Source of the DNA: Anoxybacillus mongoliensis
GTDB lineage: Bacteria > Bacillota > Bacilli > Bacillales > Anoxybacillaceae
Length of the DNA stretch: 64,000 nucleotides
Direction of reading: 5' to 3'
NCBI RefSeq assembly: GCF_014201515.1
Contig: NZ_JACHEQ010000010.1
Span: 1-64,000 of the forward strand
Part shown: positions 26,545-35,791 of the stretch, piece by piece
Numbering within the stretch: the first letter of the stretch is position 1
Layout of the letters: every line of letters starts with the position of its first letter
The notes under the pieces: model-generated
Databases searched by the model: none
What the model was told of the DNA's origin: nothing
The model's input: the letters and a program-made list of their open reading frames with translations, nothing else
Position numbers and translations under genes: made by a program

Positions 26545-29500
26545 TTACATCAATTTTACTTTTCCTAAAAACTCCGCTAATACTTTCGCCATTTCGGCGC
26601 GCGTCATATAGCTCGCAGGATCAAACGTTCCGTTATCTCTTCCTTGCATAATTCCTGCTTGGTATACTGCTTCAATCGCCTGTTTTGCCCATGTTGGCAG
26701 TTGTTTCGCATCACGGAAGTCTGTCACTTTTTTCGTTTTGTCATTTGCTGTTTCATCATAGCCAACAAACGAAAGTTTCAATGCCCGATCGATCATGACA
26801 GTTGCTTGGGCGCGAGTAATCGGTTCATTCGGCGCAAATGTATTTTCTGTTTTTCCTTGAATGATGCCAAACTTCACTGCTGTAGCTAATTCCCCATTTT
26901 TGTTAAACCATTCTGTTCCTTTCACGTCGACAAATCGACTGTCATATGTTTCATGTGGCAATGCTAATGCACGTACAAGCAACACAGCAAATTGCGCACG
27001 CGTCATATGTTCATTTGGTCGGTACGCTGTTTCCGTCATACCTTTAACTAATTGTTTTGACGCAAGTGTATCAATGTACCCTTTTGCCCAATGTCGCTCG
27101 ATGTCGCCAAATGTATGTGTTCCTTCAACGACGACGTATGTCGAGTTCGTCAACGACTTGACGACTGCTTTGTTGCCAACAAACATGGTCGGTACAGGTG
27201 TCATTGAACCGTCATCGTTTACGCGCACCACAATGGAACGACTTGCGTTCACCGCCTGCTTTAATACGATTTCCCGTTCAACATATTGAGTAAAACGATC
27301 GATGACTTGTTCTTTTCCGTTTGCCTTCGCTACAACGTGAAACTCTACTGCATCAGACAATGCTTTCGCACGTAATTGTGGAGCATCTTTTACTTTCATT
27401 TCGATCGAGATGTTTACTTGTTCGACTGTGGCACCGAGTGTTTTTGCAATCGTTTCAAGAGACGCTTGTACTTCTTTTACAGGTAATTTGTATGTCGCTT
27501 GTTCACTCGCACTCACAATCGTTGCTTCTTCTTGCTTATTTGCCACCTGTGTAAATAATGTAGCAGGTACATCTACTTTTGTAGTCACACCTTTTGCAAG
27601 CGAACCGAGAGAAACAACAACTTGCTTATTCTCATTTGACATGGCATTGACAATAGATGTCACTTCATTTGATGAAATAGTCGCAACTTTTTCTACGACT
27701 TTACCGTCTTTTTCTTTCGTCTCTACTTTTGGTTGTAAGACAACTGCACCGTTTTCGACCTTCTCTGGCGTTGTGCTACTGCCTGGCGTTGTGCCGCTGC
27801 CTGGTGTTGTGCCACTACCCGGTGTTGTGCCACTGCCTGGCGTTGTACCGCTGCCTGGTGTTGTACCGCTGCCTGGCGTTGTGCCGCTGCCTGGCGTTGT
27901 GCCACTACCCGGTGTTGTGCCACTGCCTGGTGTTGTGTCTTCTTGTAATACTCCTTCACGCAATTGTTTTGTGTCGAGATGTAATACATAATTTTTCGTA
28001 TTTTTCGCAATGGCACCGCCGTCATTTTTAAAAATGTCAGATTTGCTTCTTTCAGACGGTTCAATGTGAATGGCTACTTCTTTTTGGTTTGCTGCTGGTG
28101 TGAACGTGTACGTAAATGACATATCGTCTTGAATCGTTACACGTTCTTTATTAATCGTTAGCACACCATCTTTAATCGCATTTCCTTTAATCGTCACACG
28201 ATCACCGTCTTTGGTGACATCTTCAACAACGACAGGCATGTCAATCCAACGTAAAATGTAGTCTTGAATGACCATTTTGTTATTGCCTTGATTGTGCACA
28301 GTCACTTTTAAATCTGTACCCATCGCACCATATCCGTAGTAGCTGACGTCATCATCTGTTTGATCGTCACGCGTATGATCAGCTAGCCCTTCTTGATCCC
28401 ACGAGCTACCTTTGACGTATTTATAAATAATCGTTTCTCCTTCTTGAAGTTCTGTCGTAAACTCCCAATCAGGCGTGACCGCTCCACCGCGCGACATTTC
28501 CCATGCACCTGTATTCCAACCGTTCATGCTATTCGGAATGGTAATGCGCGTATCTAATGGCGTATAGCTTGGTGCTTTCACTTTAAATGTCACTTCAACC
28601 ATGACAATGTTCGGTGTAATTTCCACCGCATTTGATGCCACGAAGTTTCCAGCACGGTCATACAACTTCACGACATACGTATACGTTTTTCCGTTTTCGA
28701 CATCATAATCAGTAAATGATGTGCGGATATCCGTTGTTGTATGAACAATTTGACCATCACGCTCAACGACAAGCATATATGCATCATTGTCATCACGGTC
28801 AACGAACGACCATGTTAAATTCACTTGACCAGATTCAACTTCTGGTTGGACGAGTTGAATGTCTTTTGCTGGTGGTTGTGTATCTTCAGTGTTTGCGATG
28901 AGCATAAATGTTCGCTCATCTGTATACACCCAATCATCGCCAAGATTTGTTGTAAATCCGTAACGATACGTATACGTTCCTGCTTGTAACGGAGTGAACG
29001 ATGCACGGAATACGTTCGCATCGCCATCTTGTCGGTCGTACGTTGCTTGTATGTCTTCCCATTTGTCGCTATTCGGTTTTTTCACTTGTAAGACCGCCTG
29101 TAAACCGTCAGCTAATCCATGTTTCGTTACATCATTGATGTGCACTTTTGCTTCAACCGTAATTGATGTAGCTAAATCGAGCACTCCATCGTTCACTTCA
29201 GAAAGTAAAGCAACGTGTTCTTCTGTTAATGGATAATATGGTACGACGCGATTCGTCTCTACTTTCACCGATTCATTTCCGTTTTCATCTAATGCTGTAA
29301 TCGCAAAATAATATACCGTTCCGTTTTTCAACTGATCAATAACAACCGTCTTTTCATTCGTTTCTTTCACAAGCGTATAGCCTGCACCTTTTAATGTGGA
29401 TTGATAAATGCGATACGCTGAAGCATCGCCTTCCCACGTTAACGTCACTTGACCAACGCCCGATGTCGCTTGAACGTTCGTTACTTCATTCGGAAGATCG

Positions 29501-32500
29501 ACAGTTACTTTTCCAAATAACATTCGACCGTCCATTGCTGGAACACGTAATGTGACTTTTCCATTTGTTACTGTCACGTCATACGAATGATGCAATTCAT
29601 CTGCAAGTGTCGTTCCGTTTGGAATGAGCGAAGCGACATCTAATTCGACAGTTTGTTCACTATTGCCACGGTTAATCGCAATGAGTGCGACATCTTTTTT
29701 ATATTGACGTGCGAAAACGTATACATCTCCTTTCGCATACACCGTCTCAATCGCACCTTTTGCTAATACGTTTTGATGCGCGGTACGAATAGCGCCTACT
29801 TTTTGATAGTGTGCAATGAGTTGCTCGTCCTCACTTCCCCACGGATACGTACGACGATCGTCCGGATCTTTTGAACCTGTCACTCCTGCCTCGTCACCAT
29901 AATAAATCGTTGGTGCCCCCGGGTAGCCCATTTGTAAAATAGCAGCAAGTTTCAATCGCTTTTTACCGAGTTCCTCATCATAATTCGGGTCAAGTTCCGC
30001 GCGTTCGTATGAATCCGTTCCATTTCCAAGTAAGAAAACAGCGCGTGCTGTATCGTGTGAACCAATTAAGTTCATGAGCGCATAAAACGCTTCTTTCGGA
30101 TAATCTTCACGAATGGCTGTTAGTCGGGCATCAATATCTTCCGCTTTCCCATTTCGTAAAAAGTCTAACAGAGCGCCGCGGAAACGGTAGTTCATCACTG
30201 AATCGTATTGATCACCTAGGAAGTATTTTGACGCATCATCCCAAATTTCACCGAGAATTAACGGTTGCTCCCCGTTTTTAAGCGTTGAGCCACGGTCATA
30301 GCTGCCTTGCAACAACTGTTTACGAAACTCACGCCAAAATTCTGTATCGACTTCATTGGCAACATCTAAGCGCCAGCCCGAAGCTCCACGTGTAATCCAA
30401 CTTTTTGCAACCGAGTCGTTTTCATAGAAAATATAGTTGGCAAGCTGCTCGTTGTTTAACTCACTTGCGTATGGCACTTTATTTCCAGAAATCGATTTGA
30501 ATTCTGGTAAACTATCAAATCCCCACCACGATTGATATTTATATACACCGTTTACTTTTTCGTTTTCAATGTTAAACCATAAATGGAATCCGTACGGACT
30601 AAATTGTTGCCCTTCGTCTTTAAATTTTTGCTCCACTTGAGCACGCGCTTGTTCTTCTGATAATCCTTTTTCATTCATTAAATCGTACACAGCCGACCAA
30701 TATTCATAAGCTCCGACTGTTGGATATTTTCCATATCGGTCAAAATAAATAGAATCGTCTGATACGTGATTGAATACACCGTCTAAAATTAAGTGCATAC
30801 CACGAGATGCAATCGCTTGCACAAATGATTGAAATTCTTCAGGCGTGCCAAACATTGGATCAAGCTCTTTGTAGTCATTCGCATCATATTTATGGTTTGA
30901 CGGCGCTTCAGCAATTGGGTTTAAATATATCGTATTAACCCCAAGAGATTGTAAATAATCTAGCTTTTGTTCAATTCCTGCAATATCCCCACCGAAAAAG
31001 TCATTCGACCAAATGCCATCGCCATCATATCCTGGAGTCCCTTTCATACGGGGATTGTCTGGAAGTTGCGACCATTCGCGATGTTCAATTGGTTCATTTC
31101 CTCGTGCATTCGATTTAGCATCATCATTGTTTGGATTTCCGTTAAAGAAACGGTCAGGGAAAATTTGATAAACAACCGCATGCTTCATCCAATCTGGCGT
31201 TTTATAGTTTGGATCATATACCGTCAACTGAAATAATTCTGCATTTTTATCGACTGCTCGTCCCCATTGACCTTCTTGTGTATCTTCACCATATTCTGCT
31301 TTGGCTGCATTGTCCATCGCAATAAATTTATAGCCATATAACCCTTTGTCATCTGGTGTAAACGTCACTTCCCAATATTCATCGTCACCGATGACACCGA
31401 CTTTACTCATTGTGTATAACTTCGCTGTTCCTGTCGTTGTATTTTTTACATATACGTTCGCTTTTGTTACATCGCCTTTTTTCGTAGCTAATCGAAGCGT
31501 AACATGCTCTCCTGCTTTCACCGCACCAAACGGCTGGCGATATAAAGGATCCCACGTGTTATGTTTTAACCGTTCTTTTTGTACAGCTCCATCTGAACCT
31601 GTTGGGCTGTAATCTGTATACACCGATTTTGTTTTCGCATCGAAGAAAAATGTTACCATCGTTTCTTCGAGTACGTTTAACTTCGCATTTTCTTGTGGAT
31701 AGTTCTCACTCCAGTTATTCCCTAACACTACTTTATATTCATACGTTCCTTTTGGTACACGTGCGCTAAATGTATAGACCGAGTCAAAGTTATCGTCTGT
31801 AAAAAATGCGGTTGACGTCTCAGGCGTCCAACCATCGACTTCTGTTTCATAGCCGATCGCAGGCAAAATCGTTCCAACTAACCGCGGTTGTTTTTCTTTT
31901 GGAATCGGTGTATACCATGTCGAATTGGCAATCGCGTGTGTACGATCGTTATAATAAAACGTCACTTCCGTTTCTTTTTCTAACGTCAGTGAAATATTGG
32001 CACCACCACGTCCACCAGCCCCGTAGTTTTCATCCCAACTACCGTTTATGGCAATTTTGTATTCATACGTGCCTGCAGGAAGTGTTCCTGTGAATGTGTA
32101 CAATCCATCGCCTTCATGCACCATGATCGTAGCAGTCGCTTTCGGATCCCACTCACCTGTATGTCCTAACTCATCCTGCAAGTTCCCAACAAGCGTGACG
32201 GTTCGTTGTTGTTCGACAGGTTGACCGACAACAACGACACTATTTTTTCCGCCATATCCGTCATCAGCTTGATTAGCATTTAACGGATCAGTCACCCATT
32301 TTCCATCGACAACAAACTTGTACATATACGTTCCATATGGAAGCGTTTTCGTTACAGACCAAACGTGGTCACTTTCTTTTGTTAATGCAATCTTTTTGTC
32401 TCCATCCGTTTGCCAATCGTTAAACGACCCCGCCAAAAGTACGGACTGCTCTTCCCCTGTACCAACATAACGGAACGTCACATCGTTTCCGCTTACAACA

Positions 32501-32610
32501 GGGCTTTGCACGTTTTCATTAGCGCGAACGATTGCATGAAATGAAAACAACTGTGCAAAAAGCAAAAAGATTGAGAAATAAGCAAAATACTTTCTCCATC
32601 TTCTCCCCAC
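26545..32610 (-). CDS. apu: SLH-anchored amylopullulanase (GH13)
   Basis: A 2021-aa cell-bound starch enzyme expected to cut alpha-1,4 and alpha-1,6 bonds. GTG at 32610 is the start: AAGGAGG lies just before it and the signal (YFAYFSIFLLFAQLFS) begins there. Order: three CBM48-like modules (residues about 35-330), an N-terminal GH13 domain, then the GH13 barrel. Its four regions are visible: DGVFNH (about 610), GWRLDVANEV with the nucleophile Asp (about 748), GEIWDD with the acid Glu (about 789) and IGSHDTAR (about 852). FN3 domains, a CBM20-like module (about 1350), nine TPGSGT/TPGSST hexapeptides, a pre-SLH domain and three SLH repeats follow. The promoter carries cre-like boxes. Confidence 0.95.
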   Translation of the reverse strand: MGRRWRKYFAYFSIFLLFAQLFSFHAIVRANENVQSPVVSGNDVTFRYVGTGEEQSVLLAGSFNDWQTDGDKKIALTKESDHVWSVTKTLPYGTYMYKFVVDGKWVTDPLNANQADDGYGGKNSVVVVGQPVEQQRTVTLVGNLQDELGHTGEWDPKATATIMVHEGDGLYTFTGTLPAGTYEYKIAINGSWDENYGAGGRGGANISLTLEKETEVTFYYNDRTHAIANSTWYTPIPKEKQPRLVGTILPAIGYETEVDGWTPETSTAFFTDDNFDSVYTFSARVPKGTYEYKVVLGNNWSENYPQENAKLNVLEETMVTFFFDAKTKSVYTDYSPTGSDGAVQKERLKHNTWDPLYRQPFGAVKAGEHVTLRLATKKGDVTKANVYVKNTTTGTAKLYTMSKVGVIGDDEYWEVTFTPDDKGLYGYKFIAMDNAAKAEYGEDTQEGQWGRAVDKNAELFQLTVYDPNYKTPDWMKHAVVYQIFPDRFFNGNPNNDDAKSNARGNEPIEHREWSQLPDNPRMKGTPGYDGDGIWSNDFFGGDIAGIEQKLDYLQSLGVNTIYLNPIAEAPSNHKYDANDYKELDPMFGTPEEFQSFVQAIASRGMHLILDGVFNHVSDDSIYFDRYGKYPTVGAYEYWSAVYDLMNEKGLSEEQARAQVEQKFKDEGQQFSPYGFHLWFNIENEKVNGVYKYQSWWGFDSLPEFKSISGNKVPYASELNNEQLANYIFYENDSVAKSWITRGASGWRLDVANEVDTEFWREFRKQLLQGSYDRGSTLKNGEQPLILGEIWDDASKYFLGDQYDSVMNYRFRGALLDFLRNGKAEDIDARLTAIREDYPKEAFYALMNLIGSHDTARAVFLLGNGTDSYERAELDPNYDEELGKKRLKLAAILQMGYPGAPTIYYGDEAGVTGSKDPDDRRTYPWGSEDEQLIAHYQKVGAIRTAHQNVLAKGAIETVYAKGDVYVFARQYKKDVALIAINRGNSEQTVELDVASLIPNGTTLADELHHSYDVTVTNGKVTLRVPAMDGRMLFGKVTVDLPNEVTNVQATSGVGQVTLTWEGDASAYRIYQSTLKGAGYTLVKETNEKTVVIDQLKNGTVYYFAITALDENGNESVKVETNRVVPYYPLTEEHVALLSEVNDGVLDLATSITVEAKVHINDVTKHGLADGLQAVLQVKKPNSDKWEDIQATYDRQDGDANVFRASFTPLQAGTYTYRYGFTTNLGDDWVYTDERTFMLIANTEDTQPPAKDIQLVQPEVESGQVNLTWSFVDRDDNDAYMLVVERDGQIVHTTTDIRTSFTDYDVENGKTYTYVVKLYDRAGNFVASNAVEITPNIVMVEVTFKVKAPSYTPLDTRITIPNSMNGWNTGAWEMSRGGAVTPDWEFTTELQEGETIIYKYVKGSSWDQEGLADHTRDDQTDDDVSYYGYGAMGTDLKVTVHNQGNNKMVIQDYILRWIDMPVVVEDVTKDGDRVTIKGNAIKDGVLTINKERVTIQDDMSFTYTFTPAANQKEVAIHIEPSERSKSDIFKNDGGAIAKNTKNYVLHLDTKQLREGVLQEDTTPGSGTTPGSGTTPGSGTTPGSGTTPGSGTTPGSGTTPGSGTTPGSGTTPGSSTTPEKVENGAVVLQPKVETKEKDGKVVEKVATISSNEVTSIVNAMSNENKQVVVSLGSLAKGVTTKVDVPATLFTQVANKQEEATIVSASEQATYKLPVKEVQASLETIAKTLGATVEQVNISIEMKVKDAPQLRAKALSDAVEFHVVAKANGKEQVIDRFTQYVEREIVLKQAVNASRSIVVRVNDDGSMTPVPTMFVGNKAVVKSLTNSTYVVVEGTHTFGDIERHWAKGYIDTLASKQLVKGMTETAYRPNEHMTRAQFAVLLVRALALPHETYDSRFVDVKGTEWFNKNGELATAVKFGIIQGKTENTFAPNEPITRAQATVMIDRALKLSFVGYDETANDKTKKVTDFRDAKQLPTWAKQAIEAVYQAGIMQGRDNGTFDPASYMTRAEMAKVLAEFLGKVKLM
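27773..27934 (-). repeat. Nine-unit 18-bp tandem repeat coding for TPGSGT linker
   Basis: Nine imperfect 18-base units inside the amylopullulanase gene encode eight TPGSGT hexapeptides and one TPGSST. Units differ at third codon positions only, apart from the one Gly-to-Ser change. It acts as a flexible linker between the catalytic part and the wall-anchoring part. Copy number is likely to vary between strains. Confidence 0.95.
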
Positions 32611-32640
32611 GATCTTTTCCTCCTTCTTTACATTGTTCAA

Positions 32641-32698
32641 TAAGTGAAACCGTTTGCACAAAGGGGTACAGTAAGGGGGTAACAAACGGTCTCACTTA
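32641..32698. promoter_or_regulatory. Inverted pair of cre-like boxes in the amylopullulanase leader
   Basis: Arms 32641-32656 and 32683-32698 are complementary (16 bases, one mismatch) around 26 bases. Each contains a sequence close to the catabolite-responsive element: TGAAACCGTTTGCA at 32645-32658 fits TGNAANCGNWNNCA, and AAACGGTCTCA is the partner. The distal box coincides with the predicted transcription start, where CcpA-type binding would block initiation. It could also be a MalR-type operator, or fold as a leader hairpin. Confidence 0.65.
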
Positions 32699-32704
32699 CT
32701 AATT

Positions 32705-32733
32705 ATCGTACATAAAAAAGAAGGAAATTTCAA
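32705..32733 (-). promoter_or_regulatory. Predicted sigma-A promoter of the amylopullulanase gene
   Basis: Minus strand: TTGAAA (plus TTTCAA 32728-32733), a 17-base spacer and TACGAT (plus ATCGTA 32705-32710). Transcription would begin near 32698, directly at the distal cre-like box. Confidence 0.65.
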
Positions 32734-32784
32734 TAAAATATTTTGAATTTTTTGTGTATTTATAATACTTTTGTTCGCCAGCAG

Positions 32785-32867
32785 CTGACCGAACCGAATT
32801 AGAGATTACCAAAAAGAAGTAACCGCCTTCATCCGTTGGTCGTGGGAGAGCGGTTACTTCTTTTTTT
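32785..32867. ncRNA. Remnant of a toxin-antitoxin 3' region (antitoxin/terminator copy 1)
   Basis: These 83 bases match 36578-36660, the overlapping 3' region of the intact type I toxin-antitoxin locus, with only three differences inside them. The differences keep or improve pairing in the hairpin (GAAGTAACCGC with GCGGTTACTTC). The toxin reading frame that should follow is missing and is replaced by the Rpn-type gene. The hairpin still ends in T-rich tracts on both strands and can serve as terminator for that gene. Confidence 0.7.
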
Positions 32868-32884
32868 GGGGGGGGGCAGGCACG

Positions 32885-33715
32885 CTACCAGTGCTTCTCC
32901 TTCAATTTCTCAATTTCCTCCATCGGAAGTTCGGTTAATTCGTAGATTGTTTGTACATCGTACCCTTTCGCTAGCATTTTTTTCGCGATCTTTCGTTTCT
33001 CTTTTTTCTCATATGAAATCATTAATTCCAAAACTTGTTCTTTTTCTTTCGTTTCCATTTCATTCACCTCATTTCGTAATTGCAGTTCTTCCTCCTCAGA
33101 CAGCTTTACATATGTTTCAAAAAAGCCGATTAACAACCGCTGCTTTGCTTCGTCTAATTCCATGCGCACAAGCATGCGTAAAAATTGCTTCTTTAGCTCT
33201 ACTCGTTCACTTTCAGTATACCCCATTTTGCTTAACAGCGCAGCGGCGACTGGATTGTCATGGCGAATGTAATCACGCCAGTTTTGTTTGCGTAACTCCA
33301 CGGTTAAAAATCGAAATTGAAGCACATCAAAAAACGGGAATTGGAGTGTAAACGATGAAGGTTCGTGGCGAACATAGTCGTAGCTAAATACCGCAATCGG
33401 CAACATCCGCTTTCGGTATTTTTCAAACAAGCGGCTAAAGTAAATAAACATCCGTTCGGGAAACGATGGCTGCACGTAGCTTTGATTTTCGATATGGACG
33501 ATGATTAAGCTATCCTCCCCTTTCAACTTCGTCTCAACTAGCACATCGACGCGATACTTCTCCCCCGCCGTCACATCGGTAAACAATTCCTCCGACAAAA
33601 ACGACACGTGCTGAAAATCGATATGCTCATGCACATGCGGGAAAAAGAGGAGAATAAACTCTTCAAAAAACATCGCGATTAACTCTTTAAACAACCGGTC
33701 ATGATCAACCGCCAT
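32885..33715 (-). CDS. Rpn/PD-(D/E)XK family putative recombination-promoting nuclease
   Basis: A 276-aa protein of the Rpn (YhgA-like) group of PD-(D/E)XK nucleases, often annotated as transposase-like. The nuclease core is visible near residues 55-80: the D of YRVDVLVE, then HIENQ in place of the ExK of classical enzymes, as is usual in this group. The C-terminal third is charged and coiled (residues about 205-275). Rpn proteins in E. coli cut DNA and raise RecA-independent recombination; that is family knowledge. Start ATG 33715 has GAGGTG upstream. The stop is followed by a REP-like fragment and a toxin-antitoxin remnant. Confidence 0.82.
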   Translation of the reverse strand: MAVDHDRLFKELIAMFFEEFILLFFPHVHEHIDFQHVSFLSEELFTDVTAGEKYRVDVLVETKLKGEDSLIIVHIENQSYVQPSFPERMFIYFSRLFEKYRKRMLPIAVFSYDYVRHEPSSFTLQFPFFDVLQFRFLTVELRKQNWRDYIRHDNPVAAALLSKMGYTESERVELKKQFLRMLVRMELDEAKQRLLIGFFETYVKLSEEEELQLRNEVNEMETKEKEQVLELMISYEKKEKRKIAKKMLAKGYDVQTIYELTELPMEEIEKLKEKHW

Positions 33716-33797
33716 ATATGCACCTCACTTTCTGAATGTCACATACCTTTTCGACAAATCAGAGAAAATCTTGCTTGGACAACAGAAAAACAGAGAG

Positions 33798-34282
33798 CTA
33801 ACACAACTCACTAGGGCGTGACAGGCATCTAGCCCAACTTTCCAACCCTAATCTTGCACTTAAATATTTTTTTATTGCCTGCTGTCTTTCATTGATTCTT
33901 GCTCTTTCTTCCGCCATTCGGATCACTCTCGCCATACTTAACACTTCCATTAGTTTTTCTACATACCCCTTATCAATAAACTTGTCGGAAACCGCAATAA
34001 TCGTTGCCAATAAACGTACTTGTTTTCCTCATTTTTGATCCGTTTCGCTATTTCTACTGTTTCAATCGCTCGTTCAGAACGATTGACGGAACTTCGCATT
34101 AATAAAAAGTCCATTCTTCGATCATTAACCGCAATAGTCAGCAAATCTGGTGCTTCTACCTGAACAATCGGAGCAGTCCGAATCCCATAGAAATCCAAAA
34201 CCTTTTCTTTAAATTGAGCAGTCATATTATGGAATATGATATCATAGTTATCATGTGCAATATCCGTTTGCCCGCTCAACAT
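33798..34282 (-). pseudogene. Rpn-related gene broken by internal deletion and frameshift
   Basis: The N-terminal part (MLSGQTDIAHDNYDIIFHNM to DRRMDFLL) and the C-terminal part (MRSSVNRSERAIETVE to SDKFIDKGYVEKLM and IKKYLSARLGLESW) resemble the ends of a roughly 300-aa family common in Bacillaceae genomes. The middle, including the nuclease core, is missing at the DFLL/MRSS junction. A frameshift near 34010 then splits the rest between two frames. The last codons run into a REP-like fragment (GATGCCTGTCACGCCC on the minus strand). The start ATG 34282 overlaps the comM stop. This is a dead relic. Confidence 0.75.
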
Positions 34283-35790
34283 CCCATATTCCTTTCTTGA
34301 CGTCCTTCTTTTATCCTCCGAAACGCCATCGCTTTCCATAATGCTTCATCTGTGATGTCTTCCGCCTCTGCTAAGTCGGCAATGGTGCGAGCGAGGCGAA
34401 TGATTTTTGTTTGGACGCGGTTGCTCCAGTCATTCGTAGCCGCCCAATGTTGAAGCAATTGCTGTTGCCTTTTCGTCAATGGACTTTTCGCAAGCAGCAC
34501 GCCAATTGGCACTCGACCGTTTGTTATTTCTTCGCCATACCGTTCATACTGCTTAAAGCGTGCGGCTTCCACGCGGCGACGAATTGTTTCCGAACGCTCT
34601 AGCTGTTGGTGTTTTTTCGTTAAATCCACTGCTTGTAACGATAACAATATATCGATGCGGTCATAAATCGGCCCTGAGATGCGCTGGCGATAGGCGTGGA
34701 TTTGTTTCGGACTGCATATGCAATAGCGCTTTTTCGAACCGAAATAGCCGCACGGGCATGGGTTCATCGCCCCGATCAAAATGAAATGTGCTGGATACGT
34801 CACTGTCGACGAAACGCGGCTAATCGTCACTTTGCCTGTTTCTAACGGCTGGCGAAGCATGTCGAGCGTCTTTTTCGTAAACTCTGCCATTTCATCAAGA
34901 AATAATACCCCGCGATGGGCAAGCGAAACTTCCCCTGGTTTCGGCTGCGTTCCTCCTCCAATCAATGCTACAGAAGATGCTGAGTGATGCGGATGACGAA
35001 ACGGTGGAGAGGAATCATTTTTCGTTTCTCCTGCAAGTTGGTATAAACTAAGCACTTCCAACTGCGCTTCATCAGAAAGGCTCGGTAAAATCGTTGGAAA
35101 CGTTTCAGCTAACAGGCTTTTCCCACACCCTGGAGGTCCAATCATTAACACGTTATGTTCTCCTGCAGCGGCAACTTCAAGTGCATATTTGGCGTCTTCA
35201 TGTCCGATGATATGTTCAAAATCACGATGAGTTTTTTGAGGTGGATCGATAGCTGGAGGGAGATGATTCGTCGAAAATAACACTTGTTTCCCTTGTAAAC
35301 ATTGCGCCACTTGATCTAATGTTTGAACAAAAACACAGTCGATATGCTGCAAGTACTGGAAGGGAAATGTCGGGTCATATGGGGCATATACTTGTTGAAA
35401 TCCGAGTTTTTTGGCAGCTAAAATAGCTGGTAACATGCCATCTACTGGCTGAATCGTTCCGTCTAATGACAATGAGCCTAAAAATGCGATATGTGACGGA
35501 ATTGGTTGCTCGAGTTTTCCTTTTACTTTTAAAATGCCAATCGCCATTGCTAAATCAAACATTGGGCTTTGTTTTTTTCGCTCGGGCGGCGACAGATGGA
35601 TGACAAGTTTTTGATTCATGACATCACATCCAAACGCATGCAATGCCGCAATGACTCGTTCCTTTGCTTCTTTTACCGATGTATCGGGCAATCCAACAAT
35701 CACAATAGAAGGCATTCCCGGCAGTTCTTTCACTTCCACTTGCACACGATACCCTTCCATCCCACGCAAACCGATGCTACAAACTTTCAT
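34276..35790 (-). CDS. comM: ComM/YifB-type Mg-chelatase-like AAA+ ATPase
   Basis: A 504-aa AAA+ protein of the YifB/ComM family. In naturally competent bacteria ComM is a hexameric helicase driving branch migration during transformation. Order: an N-terminal ChlI-type domain (GLPDTSVKEAKERVIAAL), Walker A GPPGCGKS (near residue 218), Walker B LFLDEMAEF (near 300), the PCPCGYFGS zinc-like motif (near 346) and a C-terminal Mg-chelatase domain. Start ATG 35790 has AAGGAGGAATAAC upstream. That site lies inside the end of the RAYT gene, whose stop is 2 bases away. The last residues (RQERNMGC) look atypical, so the 3' end may have been altered by the adjoining relic. comK is also in this window. 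Confidence 0.92.
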   Translation of the reverse strand: MKVCSIGLRGMEGYRVQVEVKELPGMPSIVIVGLPDTSVKEAKERVIAALHAFGCDVMNQKLVIHLSPPERKKQSPMFDLAMAIGILKVKGKLEQPIPSHIAFLGSLSLDGTIQPVDGMLPAILAAKKLGFQQVYAPYDPTFPFQYLQHIDCVFVQTLDQVAQCLQGKQVLFSTNHLPPAIDPPQKTHRDFEHIIGHEDAKYALEVAAAGEHNVLMIGPPGCGKSLLAETFPTILPSLSDEAQLEVLSLYQLAGETKNDSSPPFRHPHHSASSVALIGGGTQPKPGEVSLAHRGVLFLDEMAEFTKKTLDMLRQPLETGKVTISRVSSTVTYPAHFILIGAMNPCPCGYFGSKKRYCICSPKQIHAYRQRISGPIYDRIDILLSLQAVDLTKKHQQLERSETIRRRVEAARFKQYERYGEEITNGRVPIGVLLAKSPLTKRQQQLLQHWAATNDWSNRVQTKIIRLARTIADLAEAEDITDEALWKAMAFRRIKEGRQERNMGC

Positions 35791-35791
35791 G

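Noticed and set aside
27773-27934. CRISPR-like regular repeat
   Set aside because: Units are contiguous 18-mers without spacers and code for a TPGSGT linker in frame with the enzyme.
27410-27991. A 193-codon open frame on the plus strand, and a 113-codon one on the minus strand, over the 18-bp repeat
   Set aside because: Both are open only because the tandem repeat lacks stop codons in several frames; they lie inside the amylopullulanase gene and have no ribosome site.
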